From the NCBI GenBank assembly GCA_965232165.1, contig CBDDOY010000001.1, positions 1,240,001 through 1,304,000 on the forward strand: a DNA stretch of 64,000 nucleotides. Direction: 5' to 3'. The translations under genes and the position numbers were made by a program. This stretch comes from UBA2779 sp965232165 (lineage in GTDB: Bacteria; Spirochaetota; Spirochaetia; DSM-2461). Below the pieces are notes generated by a model that was given only the letters and a program-made list of their open reading frames with translations, made no database searches and was not told the DNA's origin. Of the stretch, positions 51,136 to 59,872 are shown one piece after another; the stretch's first letter is position 1; every line of letters begins with the position of its first letter.

Positions 51136-52638
51136 CTAAGCGGATTCCCGCATGGTGGCGAATGCCATTATCTTTTCTTGACTGGCATCTTTGATGTCCA
51201 GGAACCCCGTAATCCGCCCCTCGCACATGACGACGATGCGATCGCTCATGCGCAGAACTTCGGGCAGTTCCGAGGAGATCATGATGATAGACTTGCCCAG
51301 GGCGACCAGTTCGTTCATCAGGGAGTAAATCTCGCTCTTGGCCCCGACATCAATACCCCGTGTCGGTTCGTCGAAGATCAGAATCCTCGCATCGTTGATG
51401 AGCCATTTAGCGATGACCACTTTCTGCTGATTGCCGCCGGAGAGTTTGCTGAGCAGCTGATCCGCCGAAGGGGTTTTGATGCGCAGTTTTTTGACATAGT
51501 CATGAGTGATGCTGCGTACTTTCTCGCCGTGAATGAACAGACCTTTTTCAAATTTGTCATAGGATGCCATGAGGGCGTTCTCAGCGACACTGAGTCCTGT
51601 GGCCAATCCGAAGCGTTTTCGGTCTTCCGAAAGGTAGCCTATGCCGTGGGAAACGGCGTCCATGGGGCTGTTGATGCGCACGGGAGCGCCATTGATCCAG
51701 ATTGTGCCGCTTTGAATTTTATCGGCGCCGAATATGGCCCGAGCGGTTTCGGTGCGCCCTGCACCCATAAGCCCGGCGAAACCAAGAATTTCTCCTCTGC
51801 GAAGGTGAAAACTGACATTTTTCACCAATTTGCCGGCATTGAGTCCCTGAACTCTCAGGATTTCTTCGGCATCGTGAGGCACGGTACTCTCAATCTTGGG
51901 CTGTTCATAGATAACCCGGCCCACCATCATGTTGATGATGGCTTCCTTGTTTATGTTCTTTGTTTCATGGGTTCCGACATATCCGCCGTCTCTTAGAACG
52001 GTTGCCCGGTCTGTGATGCGCCCGATTTCATCCATGCGGTGGGATATATAGATCATGCCGACACCCTTGGCCGAAAGGTCTTTCATGATGGTAAAAAGCT
52101 CGTCAATTTCTGTTTCTGTCAGGGCCGCTGTCGGTTCGTCAAGAATGAGGACTTTGAGGTTGTGGGAAACGGCCTTGGCGATTTCCACCATCTGCTGCTT
52201 GCCCACGGTGAGCCGGCTCAAGGTTTCCTCTGGATTGATTCTCATATTCAGCCGGTCAAAGAGTTTTCCGGTTCGTTCGTTCAGTTGCTTCTCGTCAAGA
52301 ATAAGTCCGTTTCTCATTGATTCCCGACCGATGAAGATGTTTTGGGCGACGGTGAGATGCTCCATCATGTTGAGTTCCTGATGGATGATGCCGATTCCCG
52401 CAGAAAGGGCCTGCTTAGGATTATGAGGATGGAAGAGCTTGCCCATGAAATGAATCTCGCCGGAGTCTTTTTCATAGATGCCGGTGAGCACCTTCATCAG
52501 AGTGGATTTCCCGGCTCCATTCTCACCGACTAAAGCATGGATTTCTCCGGCTTTGAGTTCGAAGTTCACACCCTTAACGGCATGTACTCCCATGAAGCGC
52601 TTATGTATTTCCCTCATGGACAGGATTGTATCGCCCAA
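51136..52638 (-). CDS. Sugar ABC transporter ATP-binding protein (RbsA/MglA type), TTG start
   Basis: 500 residues with two tandem ABC domains. Domain 1 has Walker A GENGAGKSTLMKVL, signature LTVGKQQMVEIAKA, Walker B VLILDEPTAAL. Domain 2 has a degenerate Walker A (GLMGAGRTETARAI), signature LSGGNQQKVVIAKW and Walker B ILIFDEPTRGID. Such fused ATPases energise import of monosaccharides. The frame begins at TTG (52636-52638), with GGGAG upstream; the first ATG is seven codons later, so TTG is the better start. It is the first gene of the operon. Confidence 0.93.
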   Translation of the reverse strand: MGDTILSMREIHKRFMGVHAVKGVNFELKAGEIHALVGENGAGKSTLMKVLTGIYEKDSGEIHFMGKLFHPHNPKQALSAGIGIIHQELNMMEHLTVAQNIFIGRESMRNGLILDEKQLNERTGKLFDRLNMRINPEETLSRLTVGKQQMVEIAKAVSHNLKVLILDEPTAALTETEIDELFTIMKDLSAKGVGMIYISHRMDEIGRITDRATVLRDGGYVGTHETKNINKEAIINMMVGRVIYEQPKIESTVPHDAEEILRVQGLNAGKLVKNVSFHLRRGEILGFAGLMGAGRTETARAIFGADKIQSGTIWINGAPVRINSPMDAVSHGIGYLSEDRKRFGLATGLSVAENALMASYDKFEKGLFIHGEKVRSITHDYVKKLRIKTPSADQLLSKLSGGNQQKVVIAKWLINDARILIFDEPTRGIDVGAKSEIYSLMNELVALGKSIIMISSELPEVLRMSDRIVVMCEGRITGFLDIKDASQEKIMAFATMRESA

Positions 52639-52979
52639 TGAACTGCTCCCGCTTGATTGTTAACTGCATTATTGCAGAATTTGCATTGACAGTAAATAGA
52701 GATTCTTGCTGACAATGCCGAAAACATTCCGGTTTTTGAACAAGAGGCGGTGAATTGCATGATTTCTGCTGCATCGAACCGGGGGGGATTTTCCGGGCAG
52801 CTCATCAGTTTTCTATGTAATGCAGACCCAAATTGCCCCGCAGCCGGGATCGGCCTGGCTTTTCAGGACATCAGGCGGATGGCGTTAAGAATCCCCAAAA
52901 AATATTTCCGAATCATTGTATTGACGGTAATAACGGGATTTAATCGGAATGGCTCATCCAGCAGAGCAGTTTCTTCCAT
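52639..52979. other. Intergenic region upstream of the sugar transporter operon
   Basis: No gene was found. The minus-strand half nearest mglA-type ATPase should hold its promoter; no convincing pair of boxes is claimed. The other half leads into the CRISPR repeats and may include a leader. Confidence 0.35.
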
Positions 52980-53160
52980 GCCTTTTCCGCCGCACCCCTG
53001 TGAAGGGATGGAAATCAATGAAGGGCAAAGAAGACGGATACCCCTCCGCAAGCTTCAATGGGGCCATCCCTGTGAAGGGATGGAAATATGCCTAAAATGG
53101 ACTTTTTATTTTTCCAAAAACACAGCTTCAATGGGGCCATCCCTGTGAAGGGATGGAAAT
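52980..53160 (+). CRISPR. Mini CRISPR array: 3 repeats, 2 spacers, no cas genes
   Basis: A 36-nt repeat starting GCTTCAATGGGGCCATCCC and ending TGTGAAGGGATGGAAAT occurs exactly at 53052-53087 and 53125-53160. A degenerate copy, identical only in its last 20 nt, lies at 52980-53015. Spacers are 36 nt (53016-53051) and 37 nt (53088-53124). The repeat end GGATGGAAAT resembles the 5' handle side of type I/III repeats, suggesting transcription on the plus strand. The degenerate unit at the upstream side is unusual, since decay is normally at the far end. No cas gene is in the window. Confidence 0.75.
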
Positions 53161-53360
53161 TTTATATAAATTGCCGTAGGCTTTAACACCTTGACCGAGG
53201 CATGTTCCAACACAAGTATTGATTAGTTATCATAACCGATCAAGGGGCTGTGCCAGGAGTCTGTCGGACTCGAGGATGGCAGTTTTTAAGGATTTTCGCC
53301 TGCTGCAGGCAGACCTGTCTGCGTGCCGAACACGCAGCAGGCAGTCCTGCCAAAGGCAGG

Positions 53361-53410
53361 CAGGCGGAAAAGATCGAGTCAAGAACTAAATGGGTTTTTT
53401 AGAGGTGCCC
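53361..53410. repeat. MITE family A right-end fragment next to GC-rich palindromes
   Basis: GGCGGAAAAGATCGAGTCAAG, AACTAAATGGG, TTTTTTAGAGGTGCCC. Just upstream (about 53305-53360) is a cluster of CAGGCAG/CTGCCTG palindromes of the same type as those inserted in the copies at 5037 and 17748. Confidence 0.65.
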
Positions 53411-53434
53411 TCAGGTTTTCCATGTCGTATTGAC

Positions 53435-53893
53435 TCATAGGTCTTTGCTGAAGCGTTGAGCGGCATCCTCTCCTGATACCGACTCAACAAACCGCTTGGT
53501 ATTTTCATACATATCAACAAGAAGTGTTCGCTGTTCACCCCTGTCATCATCTGTCCAGGCCATATCGACTAAGGCGGGGGGAGCGAATAGCCCTAATATG
53601 CCTTTTCTTTTTTGGACGATTTCGAATCTGCTCAGGGAAGAGAGCGGTATTTCGATGCGTCGATTCTCGGTTCGTTTTCGGCCCTTCTTCCCTGTGAAGA
53701 GAGACGACAGCCAGCTTTCGGATTCAAAGGTCTGGAAGTATATGGCATGGCTTGTCGTGTAAAACAGCCCCCAGAGGGGATAATCCTGAATCACCCGGCC
53801 CAGTACCCTGCACAAGATGGCGGTGCCCAGTTCATCTTCGAGGTCTTTCCAGAACTGATCGACATCGGGATTAGTATTCTTCGTGAAAAGCAT
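53435..53893 (-). CDS. Hypothetical protein (152 residues)
   Basis: Unrecognised family. It has no signal or membrane segment; the sequence is mixed alpha/beta with YPLWGLFYTTSHAIYFQTFE and a basic stretch KKGRKRTENRR followed by IEIPLSSLSRFEIVQKRKG, which resembles GRAM/PH-like cytoplasmic domains in layout. It is the last gene of the nif3-lspA operon, starting 3 bp after the preceding stop codon. It is probably co-expressed with that short membrane protein. Confidence 0.6.
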   Translation of the reverse strand: MLFTKNTNPDVDQFWKDLEDELGTAILCRVLGRVIQDYPLWGLFYTTSHAIYFQTFESESWLSSLFTGKKGRKRTENRRIEIPLSSLSRFEIVQKRKGILGLFAPPALVDMAWTDDDRGEQRTLLVDMYENTKRFVESVSGEDAAQRFSKDL

Positions 53894-53896
53894 GAA

Positions 53897-54142
53897 TTAT
53901 GATTTCCTTCTTCTTAAAAACCATTTGACAGTACGCGAATAGATGATAAATGTTCCTCCAATCGAGCCTGTCAAAATAAGGATAATGGCCAGCAGGGACA
54001 GCCCCATGGAGATATTTTCTATGTTCCTGTATAGGAACGCAAAAGTCATCATAAGCAGAATAGCGATTACTGAGAGAATCAATAAATTGAAAAGGGTCGC
54101 TCCAACGAGAAAAACTATCGAGGTGAGTATTTTGTTCTTCAT
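53897..54142 (-). CDS. Small membrane protein (81 residues)
   Basis: Two hydrophobic segments (about residues 5-35 and 45-66) and a basic tail (RTVKWFLRRRKS). The ATG at 54142 overlaps the lspA stop (ATGA), so translation is coupled; an upstream in-frame start would lie inside lspA and has no support. No family is recognised. Position suggests a role linked to envelope maturation, but that is only context. Confidence 0.65.
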   Translation of the reverse strand: MKNKILTSIVFLVGATLFNLLILSVIAILLMMTFAFLYRNIENISMGLSLLAIILILTGSIGGTFIIYSRTVKWFLRRRKS

Positions 54143-54639
54143 TCTCGGTGTTTCGCTTCCTGAATAATCATAGACAAGATGAGAATCATCGAAGCCACCA
54201 CGAGCGTGGAGTCCGCAACATTGAAGGTGGGCCATCGCTCCAGCCCAAACAGGCCATAGAACTTGAAATCGAGGAAATCGACAACCCCTTCGCTGCGAAA
54301 CACACGATCAATCAGATTGCCCAGCCCTCCTCCGAGGATAGCCGCAAATATCCAGCATCTGGCAATCGAAAGCTCCCGATGCCTCACGATGTGCACCGCG
54401 ACGAAAGCGAGTATGCCCAATGGGATGATGATGAGTATAAGTATTCTCAGTATGCTGGAAATTTCACTGCCGAGGCTGAAGGCCATGCCGAGATTTCTTA
54501 CATGGATGAGACGGAAAAAATCTCCCCAAAGGTTCCAGCCAATGGTGTGAAGAGGAATGTATTTAACGACGAGCCATTTCGTCGCCTGATCGATGAGAAC
54601 AATCAAGATCGAAAGAATGAAGTATCGATACGCTTTCAA
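54139..54639 (-). CDS. lspA: Lipoprotein signal peptidase (signal peptidase II), TTG start
   Basis: 166 residues, four membrane segments. It cleaves prolipoprotein signal peptides in front of the lipid-modified cysteine. The family signatures are present: IDQATKWLV (segment 1), VRNLGMAFSL, the catalytic Asp in GGGLGNLIDRVFR and the second in WPTFNVADSTLVV. The start codon is TTG at 54639 with a strong GGGAGG 5-10 bases upstream. It lies 12 bp after the NIF3 gene and overlaps the next gene by 4 bp. The window itself encodes several lipoproteins that would need it. Confidence 0.95.
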   Translation of the reverse strand: MKAYRYFILSILIVLIDQATKWLVVKYIPLHTIGWNLWGDFFRLIHVRNLGMAFSLGSEISSILRILILIIIPLGILAFVAVHIVRHRELSIARCWIFAAILGGGLGNLIDRVFRSEGVVDFLDFKFYGLFGLERWPTFNVADSTLVVASMILILSMIIQEAKHRE

Positions 54640-54651
54640 AGCAGCCTCCCG

Positions 54652-55413
54652 TCAATACCCGGTGGGGACATCGATGAATTTGGTTTCTAATCCGAGTTCC
54701 ATCTTAACACATTCGGCCATGGCCCGAACACCGAACACCTCAGTGAGATAATGCCCAGCGAAGAGCACATTGATGCCCGCTTCCCTGCATTGATGGTAAA
54801 CGCTATGGGCGGCATCACCGGTGATGTACAGATCCAGCCCTTCATCTATAGCCTGAGAAACCTGATCAACGGCTCCGCCGGAGACGATGCCGATATGACG
54901 GATATTCTCGGGACCGAACTTGAGCGCATTTATCCTGTCATCCCAAGCCCCAAACAGGCGAAGAACGATGGACTCCAAGTCCATGCCCTGGGGCAGATGC
55001 CCTTTGCATCCGATCTTCTGCCCCTTGTAATCGCCAAAGGGTTTCACATCCTCAAGCCTGAGAAACTTGGCTATCTGGGCATTATTGCCCAATTCTCCGT
55101 GCCGGTCCAGTGGAAGATGACAGGCATAGAGCGCTATGTCATTCTTCATGAGGAAGCGCACCCTCTCGCCATGAATCCCGCAAAGCGGCATAACCCTTCC
55201 CCAGAATAAGCCGTGATGAACGAAGAGAACCTGGGCGCCCTCCTCCCTTGTCCGTATCAAAGTATCCCGGCAGGCATCGACCGCAAAGGCCACCCTTGAG
55301 ACATCCGCCGCAGCATCCCCAACCTGAATGCCATTGAGGGCCGAGTCAATCGCATCCGGCTCGGTGAATTCCAGGGTCGTTCTGACCCACTCATCGAATT
55401 TTCCTAATTTCAT
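54652..55413 (-). CDS. NIF3/GTP cyclohydrolase I type 2 family protein
   Basis: About 253 residues from the ATG at 55413. Family motifs: SALNGIQVGD near the N-terminus, the metal-binding HHGLFWGR, DIALYACHLPLDRHGELGNN, VSGGAVDQVSQAI and the C-terminal GDAAHSVYHQCREAGINVLF followed by GHYLTEVFG. Function is not settled for the family; members are dinuclear metal hydrolase-like proteins. It is the first gene of an operon with lspA. Its start is only 46 bp from the divergent protease gene, so the promoters overlap. A long in-frame extension upstream is not used because it would run into the other gene. Confidence 0.88.
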   Translation of the reverse strand: MKLGKFDEWVRTTLEFTEPDAIDSALNGIQVGDAAADVSRVAFAVDACRDTLIRTREEGAQVLFVHHGLFWGRVMPLCGIHGERVRFLMKNDIALYACHLPLDRHGELGNNAQIAKFLRLEDVKPFGDYKGQKIGCKGHLPQGMDLESIVLRLFGAWDDRINALKFGPENIRHIGIVSGGAVDQVSQAIDEGLDLYITGDAAHSVYHQCREAGINVLFAGHYLTEVFGVRAMAECVKMELGLETKFIDVPTGY

Positions 55414-55458
55414 TTCAACATTGTAGTATGGAAAGGCGATTGCCGCTATATTCATTAT

Positions 55459-57828
55459 ATGCTGCAAGCTCCTATTGAATTGAACCCACAGGACATAGCC
55501 CTGGACATAGCCGATCAGCCTGATATCGAAATACCCGGGGATACTCAGGAAAGAACCTGGGCCATTGTCGGACAGGAGAAGGCTGTAAAGGCATTGGAAA
55601 TGGGCATCTCCATTAAGGGAAAGGGATACAATATTTTCGCTGTCGGAGAATCCGGTATCGGCAAACACACGGCCATTTTTGATTTGCTCAAGAAGCACAG
55701 AAGCAATAAATCCGAACTGCGGGACATCGCCTATGTTCAGAATTTCCAAGACCCAGACAGGCCGAAACATCTCATATTTCCCGGAGGCAAAGCACGGGAA
55801 TTCACAAATGCCATGTCCCTGCTCATCGACCAGCTAAAAAACAGGGTGAAGCAGGGCCTTGATTCGGAGATATACAAGGCGAAAGAAGTCGCCATGATAC
55901 ATGAAGCCGAGAGGAAAGAAAACAAGGTGCTTGCCGAATTCGAGGCGCAGATCAATGCCGATGGATTCAGCATCATCCACACGGAGGATGATAAAGAAGG
56001 CGGGGTGATGGATATAGCGCCGGTGATAGACGGGGTAACCGTTCCCTTCGAAGAACTCCAGGAAAAAGTGTCCGCCGGCCTTGTGCCAGAAGAGGCGTGG
56101 ACCGAAACCCGTGAACGGTACTTTGACTTCATGAACAGGATGAACAGAATCCATCAGGATTTCAAAATGACCCGGAACATTCTGGATAGAGAAATCAAGA
56201 AATTGAGAACCGATACAATTCGGCCGGGAGTAGAAGAGGAATGCGCCAACATCGCGGCTTCCTGGGAAGAAGAAAGCATCAAAAATTATCTCAGCGCCCT
56301 GGCGGAAGATGTTATAGAGAATATTCCCTGGATGGAGGAAGAAGAGGATTCGGACCAAAGCACCCGCTATGGGGTGAATATTGTACTGGACCGCTTCGGC
56401 ATCGATGAGCGGCCAATTATTCATGAAACTAATCCGACGAAAACCACTCTTTTTGGTTCCATTGAGGCCCGTTACGATGTTTCAGGAGAACTGCGGACAA
56501 ATATGATGATGATCAAGGCCGGATCGCTGCTCAAGGCCGACGGCGGTTTCCTCATCCTGCAGGCCGAGGGCATATTCTCCAAGGAAGGGCTCTGGCCCGA
56601 ATTTAAACGTGTTCTCAAGACGAGACTGGTCTCGCCTGAAATCCAGTCGACCCCGATGGGACCCCTCCCCATACTCATGAAACCGGAGCCCATTACAACG
56701 GAAACAACAGTTATTCTTGTGGGGTCTGAAAACGTTTATGAATCGGTTTGTGAGCAAGACGTCGATTTCCCAAACCTGTTCAAGATTACAGCCGAATTCA
56801 GCCCCGTGATGCCGCGCAGCGCGGAAACAGAACGTGAATATGCGGTTTTCTCTCATAGTTTTGCGGCGAAGGAAAACCTCAGACCGGTGAATACCGACGG
56901 AATCAAAGAAATCATCGCGTATGGGATTCAACTGGCGGAGCGAAGAAATCGGCTCAGCACGCGTTTCAGCCTGATCGGCGACCTTGTCCGGGAGTCCGAT
57001 TATCTAGCGGGGAAAGAAGAGAAAGCGATAATAGACGGAAAAATGGTCAAGAAAGCCATTGCGTATCGGGAGCAGTTTAGCAACCTGACGGAAGTCGATC
57101 TCTTTGAGCAGATCAAGTGCGGAAACATTTCCATCGACGTCGACGGAACCAGAATCGGTACGGTCAACGGCATGGCCATATTGGAACGTGGCGTATATGG
57201 CTTTGGCATCCCCTTGAAAGTCAGTGCGACGGTGAGCCCCGGGAAAGAGGGGCTGATCAATATTGAAAGGGAATCGGGGTTATCGGGCGAGATTCATGAT
57301 AAGGGGGTGTTCCTCATCGAAGGGTACTTAAGGTACCGCTATGCCCGTCATCAAGCCCTTTCCCTTACAGCCGCCATCGCGGTTGAACAGTCATACCACG
57401 AGATTGACGGCGACTCGGCATCGGCCGCAGAACTGGCGGCACTGCTTTCTGCCATCGCAGAAGTGCCGTTACGGCAAGATGTCGCCATCACCGGGGCGGT
57501 GAATCAGCAGGGAGAAGTTCATCCCGTCGGCGGCATACAGAAGAAGATTCAGGGGTTTTTTCAAGTATGCAAGGACAGAGGATTAACCGGCAGGCAGGGA
57601 GTGATCATCCCAGCCGCTAATCTCGACGGCGTGATTCTCTCCAACCCCGTCGCAAAGGCATTGAAATCCGGGCAATTCCATGTTTGGCTAGTCAAGAATA
57701 TCGACGAGGTGATAACCCTTCTAAGCGGATTAAACGCCGGAAAGGAACGCAGGGACGGCCGCTTTGAACGGAATAGCGTCAATAAGAGAATCGCTAAAAG
57801 ACTGATGGAGTTTACGGCACTCTCTTGA
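55459..57828 (+). CDS. Lon-like (LonB-type) ATP-dependent protease
   Basis: 789 residues. An N-terminal AAA+ domain has Walker A-like GESGIGKHTAIF at about 70, an insertion-rich helical region (about 120-270) and Walker B-type KADGGFLILQAEG. The C-terminal S16 protease domain has the catalytic Ser in the DGDSASAAELAALL region (about residue 653) and Lys in VGGIQKKIQGFF (about 696). There is no N-terminal Lon substrate domain, as in LonB/LonC relatives. The ATG at 55459 has no clear ribosome site. It degrades damaged or regulatory proteins; the exact targets are unknown. Confidence 0.85.
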   Translation: MLQAPIELNPQDIALDIADQPDIEIPGDTQERTWAIVGQEKAVKALEMGISIKGKGYNIFAVGESGIGKHTAIFDLLKKHRSNKSELRDIAYVQNFQDPDRPKHLIFPGGKAREFTNAMSLLIDQLKNRVKQGLDSEIYKAKEVAMIHEAERKENKVLAEFEAQINADGFSIIHTEDDKEGGVMDIAPVIDGVTVPFEELQEKVSAGLVPEEAWTETRERYFDFMNRMNRIHQDFKMTRNILDREIKKLRTDTIRPGVEEECANIAASWEEESIKNYLSALAEDVIENIPWMEEEEDSDQSTRYGVNIVLDRFGIDERPIIHETNPTKTTLFGSIEARYDVSGELRTNMMMIKAGSLLKADGGFLILQAEGIFSKEGLWPEFKRVLKTRLVSPEIQSTPMGPLPILMKPEPITTETTVILVGSENVYESVCEQDVDFPNLFKITAEFSPVMPRSAETEREYAVFSHSFAAKENLRPVNTDGIKEIIAYGIQLAERRNRLSTRFSLIGDLVRESDYLAGKEEKAIIDGKMVKKAIAYREQFSNLTEVDLFEQIKCGNISIDVDGTRIGTVNGMAILERGVYGFGIPLKVSATVSPGKEGLINIERESGLSGEIHDKGVFLIEGYLRYRYARHQALSLTAAIAVEQSYHEIDGDSASAAELAALLSAIAEVPLRQDVAITGAVNQQGEVHPVGGIQKKIQGFFQVCKDRGLTGRQGVIIPAANLDGVILSNPVAKALKSGQFHVWLVKNIDEVITLLSGLNAGKERRDGRFERNSVNKRIAKRLMEFTALS

Positions 57829-57909
57829 CTGGATTCGTAGCGAAAGTATTGACACGGGAAGTATTAACACTTGCCGTGAATACTGATAAACTTCATTTAG
57901 GAGGCCATG

Positions 57910-59205
57910 ATGAACCCACAGGCGATAGATTTGAACACTGTCCTGGAAGAAGAAGGCAAGCCGGCGTTGAAGCTGCTGTCGCGGCGGGGGAAAAACATAT
58001 TTTTTCCTCGCAAAGGATTGATTGCCCAAGGACTGGACGCCAAGAGTAAATCGATCAACGCATCGATTGGAGAAGCAAAAGAAGACGACGGCAGTCCATT
58101 GAGACTGGCCCCGCTAGCCAAAATGATCAAAATCGATCCCGCCGACGCCTTCAGCTATGCCCCGAGTTTCGGCAAACCGGCCCTCAGAGACCTATGGCAA
58201 CGCCGTATCAGGGAAAACAACCCCTCAATGGGCAATGCCGAGCTATCCCGCCCTGTGGTGACAAATGCCCTCACCCATGGACTCGCGGTTGCCGCCTATC
58301 TCTTCGCCGATGAAGGAGATCAGATTATCCTTCCCGAGCATTATTGGGGAAACTACAGACTCATCTTCTCGGAGGCTTATGGCGCCGTGTTGACAACCTT
58401 CTCCACCTTCGTCACGGAAGGACAGGAGACCGCCTTCAATGTCAGCGGTCTTTCAGAGGCCCTGATGTCTCCAGGCGATAAAAAAATCGTGTTACTCAAT
58501 TTCCCCAACAACCCCACAGGATACACACCCAGCGTCACCGAAGCTGCGGCCATTGCGGGGGCCGTGAAAGAAGCCGCCGAGGCCGGAAAAACCATCTTAG
58601 TCATCACCGATGATGCCTATTTCGGCTTGGTCTACAGAGAAGGGATATACGAGGAATCCCTCTTCGCCCAATTCGCTGTTCTTCATGAAAACATATTGGC
58701 CTGCAAGGTGGATGGTGCGACAAAAGAAGACTATGTGTGGGGATTCCGTGTCGGATTCATCACCTTCGCCGGAAAGGGAATGAGCAGCAAGGCACTCGGC
58801 GCCCTCGAAGACAAGGCCGCCGGACGGGTGAGGGGAAGCATTTCCAACGATTCTCATCTCTCCCAGTCACTACTCCTTGCGGCCTATTCCGACCCCGCCT
58901 ATAAACCGGAGAAGGAAAGGGCATACAAATTGCTAAAATCGCGGCATGACGCCCTCGTAGCTGAATTGAAATCCCACCCCGAATACGGCAGGGAGTTCGA
59001 AGCCATGCCATTCAATTCGGGGTACTTCATGTGCGTTCGTGTGAAGAAGGGGAACGCCGAGGCCGTGAGACAGAAGCTTCTGTCCGATTACGACACGGGA
59101 GTCATAGCATTGGGGGATATTGTACGAGTAGCCTATTCCTGTCTGCCGCAAAATCAGATACCCAAGCTGTTTGAAAATCTGTATGCGGCCTGCAAAGAAG
59201 TCTAG
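57910..59205 (+). CDS. Class I/II PLP-dependent aminotransferase
   Basis: About 431 residues of fold type I. Seen: YAPSFGKPALRDLWQRRI, the substrate/PLP loop FPNNPTGYTPSV, the Asp-Tyr pair ITDDAYFGLV, and the probable Schiff-base Lys in DGATKEDYVWGFRVGFITF (about residue 277). Two adjacent ATGs at 57907 and 57910 are possible; the second is better spaced from AGGAGG at about 57899-57904. Substrate is not predictable beyond an aromatic or aspartate-type amino acid. A weak promoter, TTAACA (57864) and TAACT-like -10, lies upstream. Confidence 0.88.
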   Translation: MNPQAIDLNTVLEEEGKPALKLLSRRGKNIFFPRKGLIAQGLDAKSKSINASIGEAKEDDGSPLRLAPLAKMIKIDPADAFSYAPSFGKPALRDLWQRRIRENNPSMGNAELSRPVVTNALTHGLAVAAYLFADEGDQIILPEHYWGNYRLIFSEAYGAVLTTFSTFVTEGQETAFNVSGLSEALMSPGDKKIVLLNFPNNPTGYTPSVTEAAAIAGAVKEAAEAGKTILVITDDAYFGLVYREGIYEESLFAQFAVLHENILACKVDGATKEDYVWGFRVGFITFAGKGMSSKALGALEDKAAGRVRGSISNDSHLSQSLLLAAYSDPAYKPEKERAYKLLKSRHDALVAELKSHPEYGREFEAMPFNSGYFMCVRVKKGNAEAVRQKLLSDYDTGVIALGDIVRVAYSCLPQNQIPKLFENLYAACKEV

Positions 59206-59247
59206 TCCCCCCTAACCAGTGTGCCGTAAATTTACAGATCAATATTT

Positions 59248-59366
59248 GGGCGCAACCCTTCGGGTCGGGCTTTCCACTGCAATGCCTTAATCTGGCAGCC
59301 TGACCCCCCGGCTCATTGCCAATCGCCGGGGCTGCCAGCGGCATTTCCGTTTCAATCCCTTGCGCT
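59248..59366. repeat. REP-like family C, copy 6 (reverse orientation)
   Basis: It runs from GGGCGCAACCCTTCGGGTCG to TTTCAATCCCTTGCGC, 43 bp after the aminotransferase stop. Confidence 0.75.
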
Positions 59367-59459
59367 AAGCATTTCACAAAGCGCTGCCCCTTGTCGATCA
59401 ATATGAGAGCGGGAAAAGAAGATCATGAAATGAAAAACACTGCTCAGTCAATAAATGCA

Positions 59460-59748
59460 GTGCACGGAAGCTTAGTGGCAGGGAAATAACCACTTGCCAG
59501 GACATATAGTTTAGCGATAAAACAAATTACTGGAATATGCGTGCACTTTCTCTGCCCGGGATTGCTCCAATTTTGCTTAATCGGGCTGAATAACTGAAAA
59601 ATGTATCAATTCCATCCCCAATGGTCTTCAATGATGCCCTGTGCGGTCAGTTTGTTATTTCTTTTCCTGACGGTGTATTAGGTGGATTCGAGAAGTCCCG
59701 GACCGCAGCGGATTTATTTTATGGAAACAACCACATTCTTCGGGGCAC
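59460..59748. repeat. MITE family B, copy 3 (reverse orientation)
   Basis: About 289 bp, ends GTGCACGGAAG and CTTCGGGGCAC. It is the reverse complement of copy 1 across most of its length. It is the longest copy and may be closest to the original. Confidence 0.6.
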
Positions 59749-59872
59749 ATATCAATTTACCCGTATCAGCAGTCTGAAATGAGGCAGCTAACTATTCAGA
59801 AGCAAGACAGAATTTTGAATCAATACTCCATACAGAATTAAATGGGAGTGATAATCGCACGCAGGGATGTAA

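Noticed and set aside
55413..55770. N-terminal extension of the NIF3 protein by about 119 codons
   Set aside because: It would overlap the divergent Lon-like gene and lacks family sequence; the ATG at 55413 matches the usual NIF3 start.
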